Part shown: positions 21,647 to 24,995 of the stretch, one piece after another
Position numbering within the stretch: the stretch's first letter is position 1
How the letters are laid out: the number at the start of each line of letters is the position of its first letter
Virus record (IMG/VR): IMGVR_UViG_3300033155_000852
Coordinates: 1 to 24,995 of that record
Direction: 5' to 3' (one strand)
Source: a virus
Length of the DNA: 24,995 nucleotides
Notes under the pieces: model-generated
Told to the model about the DNA's origin: nothing
The model's database searches: none
The model's input: the letters and a program-made list of their open reading frames with translations, nothing else
Program-made: the position numbers and the translations under genes

Positions 21647-22428
21647 GTGGCCGTACGCATGAGTCAAGAATAGGCGACTTGGATTTTAGGGATTGGGATA
21701 AAGCGGTTCTTCTAAGCGTGGGTTCTGTGTACGACGAGACCGAAAATCGTTATTATGTCCCCATCCCTCAAATAATTATTGGAGAGAATACACCGGAAGA
21801 GTTTGTGATAGATCGTGCTTCGATTATCTTCAAAAAGTCCGAACCAACTCACTTAGAATTTGATCTCCCAGCTTTTCGCATAAGCAGGGATGACGTCTCG
21901 ATTGCTCAAAGATTACTAGGTATTGTAGAGCAATACAGAATACCGTGCGAAGGCGCGACAGCGGTTTCTTATGGTGATTGCTTAGGGGCTACAGATTATG
22001 AAACCAAACCCCAAGCGCGGCCTTATGATTTCTCATATACATTTGAAGTGTGGTCAAGATACCGTAATGTTGCGCAAGTGTTGATCCAGATATTGATGGC
22101 GAGGTTCCCCGTTCATGGTAATATATCAGTGGTTGATTCGTTAAATGTTGAGCGTGAGTATTATGTATCTCAAGAAGGTGTTTCAGATTTAACAGAAATA
22201 TCTAATCTTGTTGATCGTATTGTCGGCTATAGTATGAGTATTAGGATTCAAGGAGAGATGACGTTGGATAGTGTTCCTGTCTGTAACACAGCCTTTACTG
22301 GCGATACGTTTATAACTCCTATTGACCCGTTAAATCCCGGCGTTGATCCTGGTCCTGGCGGTCTCTACGCTGACGGTAAGCCAGAGTTGACTTTGGAAGC
22401 TTTAGAAGGATCTAATAATGGCTGCTAA
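21643..22428 (+). CDS. Tail terminator / sheath-stabiliser-like protein (261 aa)
   Basis: GTG 21643 overlaps the previous TGA (GTGA), with GAAGGG upstream. The core has PYDFSYTFEVWSRYRNVAQV, ILMARFPVHGNISVVDS, EREYYVSQEG and IVGYSMSIRIQGEM. This beta-helix-beta layout, with a paired R-Y-R and a late G-Y-S-M-S-I-R strand, fits phage proteins at the head-proximal end of contractile tails (T4 gp15/gp3 region). A Pro/Gly-rich tail follows residue 215. Position directly upstream of the sheath supports this. The family name is inferred. Confidence 0.55.
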   Translation: MSGRTHESRIGDLDFRDWDKAVLLSVGSVYDETENRYYVPIPQIIIGENTPEEFVIDRASIIFKKSEPTHLEFDLPAFRISRDDVSIAQRLLGIVEQYRIPCEGATAVSYGDCLGATDYETKPQARPYDFSYTFEVWSRYRNVAQVLIQILMARFPVHGNISVVDSLNVEREYYVSQEGVSDLTEISNLVDRIVGYSMSIRIQGEMTLDSVPVCNTAFTGDTFITPIDPLNPGVDPGPGGLYADGKPELTLEALEGSNNGC

Positions 22429-22663
22429 AGAATGGTATCAGGTTAGACCGGGGCCATCTGTTATGGTTGAGTTCTCAAACAATGACGCCAAGATTCTTAC
22501 TTCAAACTCGGTTTTTGAAGAATTACCAACGAATAAATGTATTATTCGATTGCTTCGCGGGAAACGTCCTCGTCTTCGTAAAATGGGGCCGAGTGAAATT
22601 GAAGTATCAGAAGATAATGATGAAGACATTGTTGTCGTGCTGCCGGATGAAGTGGTCAGCTAA
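22418..22663 (+). CDS. Small hypothetical tail-region protein (81 aa)
   Basis: ATG 22418 overlaps the previous gene by 11 bases and follows AGAAGGA. The product has a beta-like N-terminal half (YQVRPGPSVMVEFSNND), a basic middle (RLLRGKRPRLRKMG) and an acidic C-terminus. No family is recognised. Its place between a tail-terminator-like gene and the sheath suggests a small tail component. Confidence 0.6.
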   Translation: MAAKEWYQVRPGPSVMVEFSNNDAKILTSNSVFEELPTNKCIIRLLRGKRPRLRKMGPSEIEVSEDNDEDIVVVLPDEVVS

Positions 22664-22676
22664 GGAGGGTCGATAA

Positions 22677-24788
22677 ATGGTACAAGAATATTTATCTCCA
22701 GGTGCGTATGGACAAGAGATAACACCCGCGACTTTGTCGGCGGGATTATCCCCTTCAATATGCGGAATGGTGGGCTGGACAACAAAAGGTCCGGCTAATA
22801 CCGCTATTCGTGTCCGAGGCGTTGAGGAATTCAGACGCCGGTTCGGAGACTTAAACAATGTCGGTACTGTTGCAATCTGTTCACGGGCATTCTTTGGCAA
22901 CGGCGGGCAAGATCTTGTCGTTGTGAGAGTAACCCCGGCAGACGCAGTCTCGGCGGCTGTTGATGTCGATGCGCCAGCTAAGTGGACTTTTACAGCTAAG
23001 GGCGCAGGTGTTTGGGGCAATGACCTTGCTGTTCTTGTTCGGGGTAATAACAATTATCTTGATAGGACAGCGGGCGCTGAAACCTATACAAGATTTGACG
23101 TTCTTGTTCTTCAGCCCTTTGACTTTGACGCGACTATTGAAGTTGCTTCGGAAGTTTACGAAGCCGTTCAATTTACAGATTCTACAGGTGCAAGCTATTT
23201 CCCCAATGTTATTGACGACGACAGAGCTTCATCTCAGCTTCTCGACGTGTTAGTTGGTCTTGGTGGTAACCCTGCCGCACTCGCCGGAACAAATATTGCC
23301 GGAGTAAGTGTTGGAACAGGTCCAGGCGCGAATTATACAGGCACATTCGCTGCACTTCCGATTCTTGATTTAACAGTTGTAATATCTGCGAATTTAGCCG
23401 CCCCTTTCGTGTCAGGCCCGACCATTATTCATACCGACGTTGGCGGGCTTACTCATGATCTTTCCACGACTCCTATTACAACTGCCCTACCGCTTCTTCC
23501 AGGCGCAACAACTATTGACGTGGATATTGGTGCTGGCCCTGTCACACAAACCGACGATGGCGTGGGGAACTTTCCTGTTTCCCCTGAGCTTCCTGCCGGT
23601 GGAACTGTTAATTACGTAACAGGCGCTCTCACTGGAGTAACAGCCGCGCTTTTGGCTGCTTCGACGATTTCTGAGACCCATAACCAAGCTGCCGGTGTTG
23701 CTTTAGACGATGGGCTTGGGAATCTTATTGGTACCGTTGACCCTAGTGGTACAAATACGATCAATTATACAACCGGCGCATTTGACGTTACATTCTTGCC
23801 AGTTATCGGCGCAGTGCCAGTCATAGCAAGTTATCGTCAGCAACCGACTCAGGTAAGATTTGATCTTGCAGGTGGGACAGACGGAACCAGTGTTGGCCGC
23901 AGTGTTGTTTCTGCGCCTGCTTTAGAAGCTTCCAAGCTTGGTATCTATGCGTTTGACTCGTTCGAGGAACCATTGAATGTTGTTGTCCCCGATTTTGAGG
24001 GTAGCACGTCAGTTCAAGCGGATTTGATTACCTTCGCGAAAGCTCGCCAGGATCGTTATTTGATCTTAGGTATGAGTAACGCCGCTACTGTTGCCGAGAC
24101 TGTTCAATATGTTCTCGTAACCCAGGCTGGGGTTTTTGACGAGGCTATCGCTTCGTTTTATTACCCCAATGTTCGTTATGTTCGCGAGGATACGGATGTC
24201 GTGCAGACGGTGCCTGTGACAGCTTTTGTTGCGGGCGTTTATGCTCGTACTGCTGAAATCAAAAACATAGGTAAGTCGCCCGCTGGTATCGAAGACGGAG
24301 CGGTAGCCGGTCCTGGTGTTGTTGGTCCAGAACTAGACTTGGATTTATCGGCGCGAGATACTCTTTACCAAGCGCGAATAAATCCTGTTTATAGGTCTCT
24401 AGCAACAGGATACGCGGTTTGGGGCGACAGGACGCTTTCTCTTGAGCTACGTTGGCGTAATGCTAACTCTCGATTGTTGCATAACTTCCTGATGTTCCGA
24501 ATTCAGCGTCTTTTGTCTGCGCAAGTATTTGAGAGTAATGGGCCAGGACTTTGGGCTTTGATTCAACAGTCAATCTCAGGGTTTATGACTTCGTTGTTTG
24601 AACTTGGTTACTTTTCTGGTCTATCAGCGTCCCAGGCGTACTTCGTGCGTTGCGATGACACCAATAACAACTCCTCGACAATATCAGCGCGGCAAGTTTA
24701 TGTGGATATTGGGTTTGCGCCAAACACGCCTGCCGAATTTATTATCTTCCGTTTACAGCAACCTGTGACAACTGGCACTGTTGTATAA
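22677..24788 (+). CDS. Tail sheath protein (703 aa)
   Basis: AAGGAGG precedes ATG 22677. The N-terminus (YLSPGAYGQEITPATLSAGL, then GMVGWTTKGPAN and VEEFRRRFGDL) and the C-terminal domain (INPVYRSLATGYAVWGDRTL, RWRNANSRLLHNF, VFESNGPGLW) are typical of contractile tail sheaths. Subunits stack around the tube and contract on infection. At 703 residues it is somewhat longer than T4 gp18. Residues about 245-390 hold two copies of the GTINYTTGA-type beta module also found in the capsid protein, probably exposed on the tail surface. Confidence 0.92.
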   Translation: MVQEYLSPGAYGQEITPATLSAGLSPSICGMVGWTTKGPANTAIRVRGVEEFRRRFGDLNNVGTVAICSRAFFGNGGQDLVVVRVTPADAVSAAVDVDAPAKWTFTAKGAGVWGNDLAVLVRGNNNYLDRTAGAETYTRFDVLVLQPFDFDATIEVASEVYEAVQFTDSTGASYFPNVIDDDRASSQLLDVLVGLGGNPAALAGTNIAGVSVGTGPGANYTGTFAALPILDLTVVISANLAAPFVSGPTIIHTDVGGLTHDLSTTPITTALPLLPGATTIDVDIGAGPVTQTDDGVGNFPVSPELPAGGTVNYVTGALTGVTAALLAASTISETHNQAAGVALDDGLGNLIGTVDPSGTNTINYTTGAFDVTFLPVIGAVPVIASYRQQPTQVRFDLAGGTDGTSVGRSVVSAPALEASKLGIYAFDSFEEPLNVVVPDFEGSTSVQADLITFAKARQDRYLILGMSNAATVAETVQYVLVTQAGVFDEAIASFYYPNVRYVREDTDVVQTVPVTAFVAGVYARTAEIKNIGKSPAGIEDGAVAGPGVVGPELDLDLSARDTLYQARINPVYRSLATGYAVWGDRTLSLELRWRNANSRLLHNFLMFRIQRLLSAQVFESNGPGLWALIQQSISGFMTSLFELGYFSGLSASQAYFVRCDDTNNNSSTISARQVYVDIGFAPNTPAEFIIFRLQQPVTTGTVV
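23451..23651 (+). repeat. Sheath beta module, copy 1
   Basis: Residues 259-325 carry TTPITTALPLLPGATTIDVD, QTDDGVGN and GGTVNYVTGALTGV. They follow the same order as capsid residues 166-222 (PIT, SVSIRSG, TDNGAGG, GTINYTTGA). Confidence 0.55.
23700..23840 (+). repeat. Sheath beta module, copy 2 (partial)
   Basis: Residues 342-388 carry ALDDGLGNLIG, TINYTTGAFDVTF and VIASYRQ. They match the second half of the capsid module (TDNGAGG, GTINYTTGAATFTF, LVYRYN) closely, while the first half is absent or diverged. Confidence 0.55.
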
Positions 24789-24807
24789 TTTAATAAGGAG
24801 GTGAGGC

Positions 24808-24995
24808 ATGGCCCGCTCGATTAATACCGACCCGTTTCAAAACTTTCGCTTTCATTTACTTGAAGCACCGGGGCAAGACGGGAAAACTTTCCTTGATAAA
24901 GCTGCTGGCTTTATGTCCATCAATGTCCCTGAACTTACGCTTGAAATGGCTGAGTATAAGACTGGTATTGATAAGTTTAAGAAGAAGTATCCCGG
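24808..24995 (+). CDS. Tail tube protein, N-terminal part (runs off window)
   Basis: AAGGAGGTGA at 24794-24803, complementary to the full anti-Shine-Dalgarno sequence, precedes ATG 24808, so high expression is expected. The first 62 residues contain NTDPFQNFRFHLLEA, AAGFMSINVPELTLEMAEYK and GIDKFKKKYP. This is the F-x-F strand, S-I-x-V-P-E and E-Y-K-x-G pattern of contractile-phage tail tube proteins (T4 gp19-like). Its place right after the sheath agrees. The gene continues beyond the window. Confidence 0.8.
   Translation, partial: MARSINTDPFQNFRFHLLEAPGQDGKTFLDKAAGFMSINVPELTLEMAEYKTGIDKFKKKYP

Noticed and set aside
24808-24870. HLLE-A in the tail tube N-terminus as a capsid leader
   Set aside because: It lies within the conserved first strand of the tube protein. 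Tail tubes assemble outside the prohead, so the match is probably chance.
1-24995. CRISPR array, insertion sequence or attachment site
   Set aside because: No regularly spaced direct repeats, transposase, integrase or terminal inverted repeats are visible.

Overview
This window is the virion-assembly region of a large contractile-tailed bacteriophage (myovirus) whose head proteins belong to the T4 superfamily. Every supported gene lies on the + strand. The evidence is a T4-like order of portal, prohead core, prohead protease and gp23-like major capsid protein, followed by neck or connector genes, a tail sheath and a tail tube. The host cannot be named from the sequence. Strong AGGAG ribosome sites and GC-rich stem-loops with UUCG/UACG tetraloops suggest a Gram-negative bacterium. 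No terminase is present in the window.

Layout. (1) Bases 1-2.7 kb hold a DUF932 protein, two tiny zinc-ribbon proteins and two other small proteins. They are separated by a recurring intergenic cassette: a terminator-like stem-loop that often overlaps the preceding stop codon, then GCGATGTTAATTCAATTAA, then AGGAG and a start codon. (2) 2.75-5.7 kb is the portal gene, interrupted by two inteins only nine extein residues apart. The first carries a decayed HNH endonuclease and the second is a mini-intein. (3) 5.8-9.8 kb holds an unknown head protein, an acidic/basic core-like protein, and an S80/U9-family prohead protease fused to a long coiled-coil tail. (4) 9.8-11.2 kb is the major capsid protein, which has a beta-rich insertion and is followed by a strong terminator. 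(5) 11.3-20.9 kb mixes two connector or neck proteins with a cluster of basic, low-complexity or unrecognised proteins. (6) 21-25 kb holds neck or tail-completion proteins, the sheath, and the start of the tail tube gene.

Main discovery lead. Several proteins in region 5 begin with related short N-termini: RSPLYLLE-A, RSPLYLIDE-G, RSPLQIYIE-G and RQPLQLVE-S. Less similar versions are RLYLKLLE-D and LRQLFE-E. They resemble the capsid-targeting sequences of T4 internal proteins, which the prohead protease removes after (L/I)xE. I infer a set of capsid-packaged, protease-trimmed cargo proteins. One of them (11310-11831) carries a domain that aligns over about 58 residues with the C-terminal domain of the bacterial RNA polymerase alpha subunit, so the phage may deliver an alpha-CTD mimic with its DNA. 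T4 Alt, also packaged, targets alpha-CTD by ADP-ribosylation.

Other leads are a decoration-like domain shared by the capsid and sheath proteins, a 753-residue protein with repeated ESVWIDD motifs and several candidate cleavage sites, and the twin inteins.
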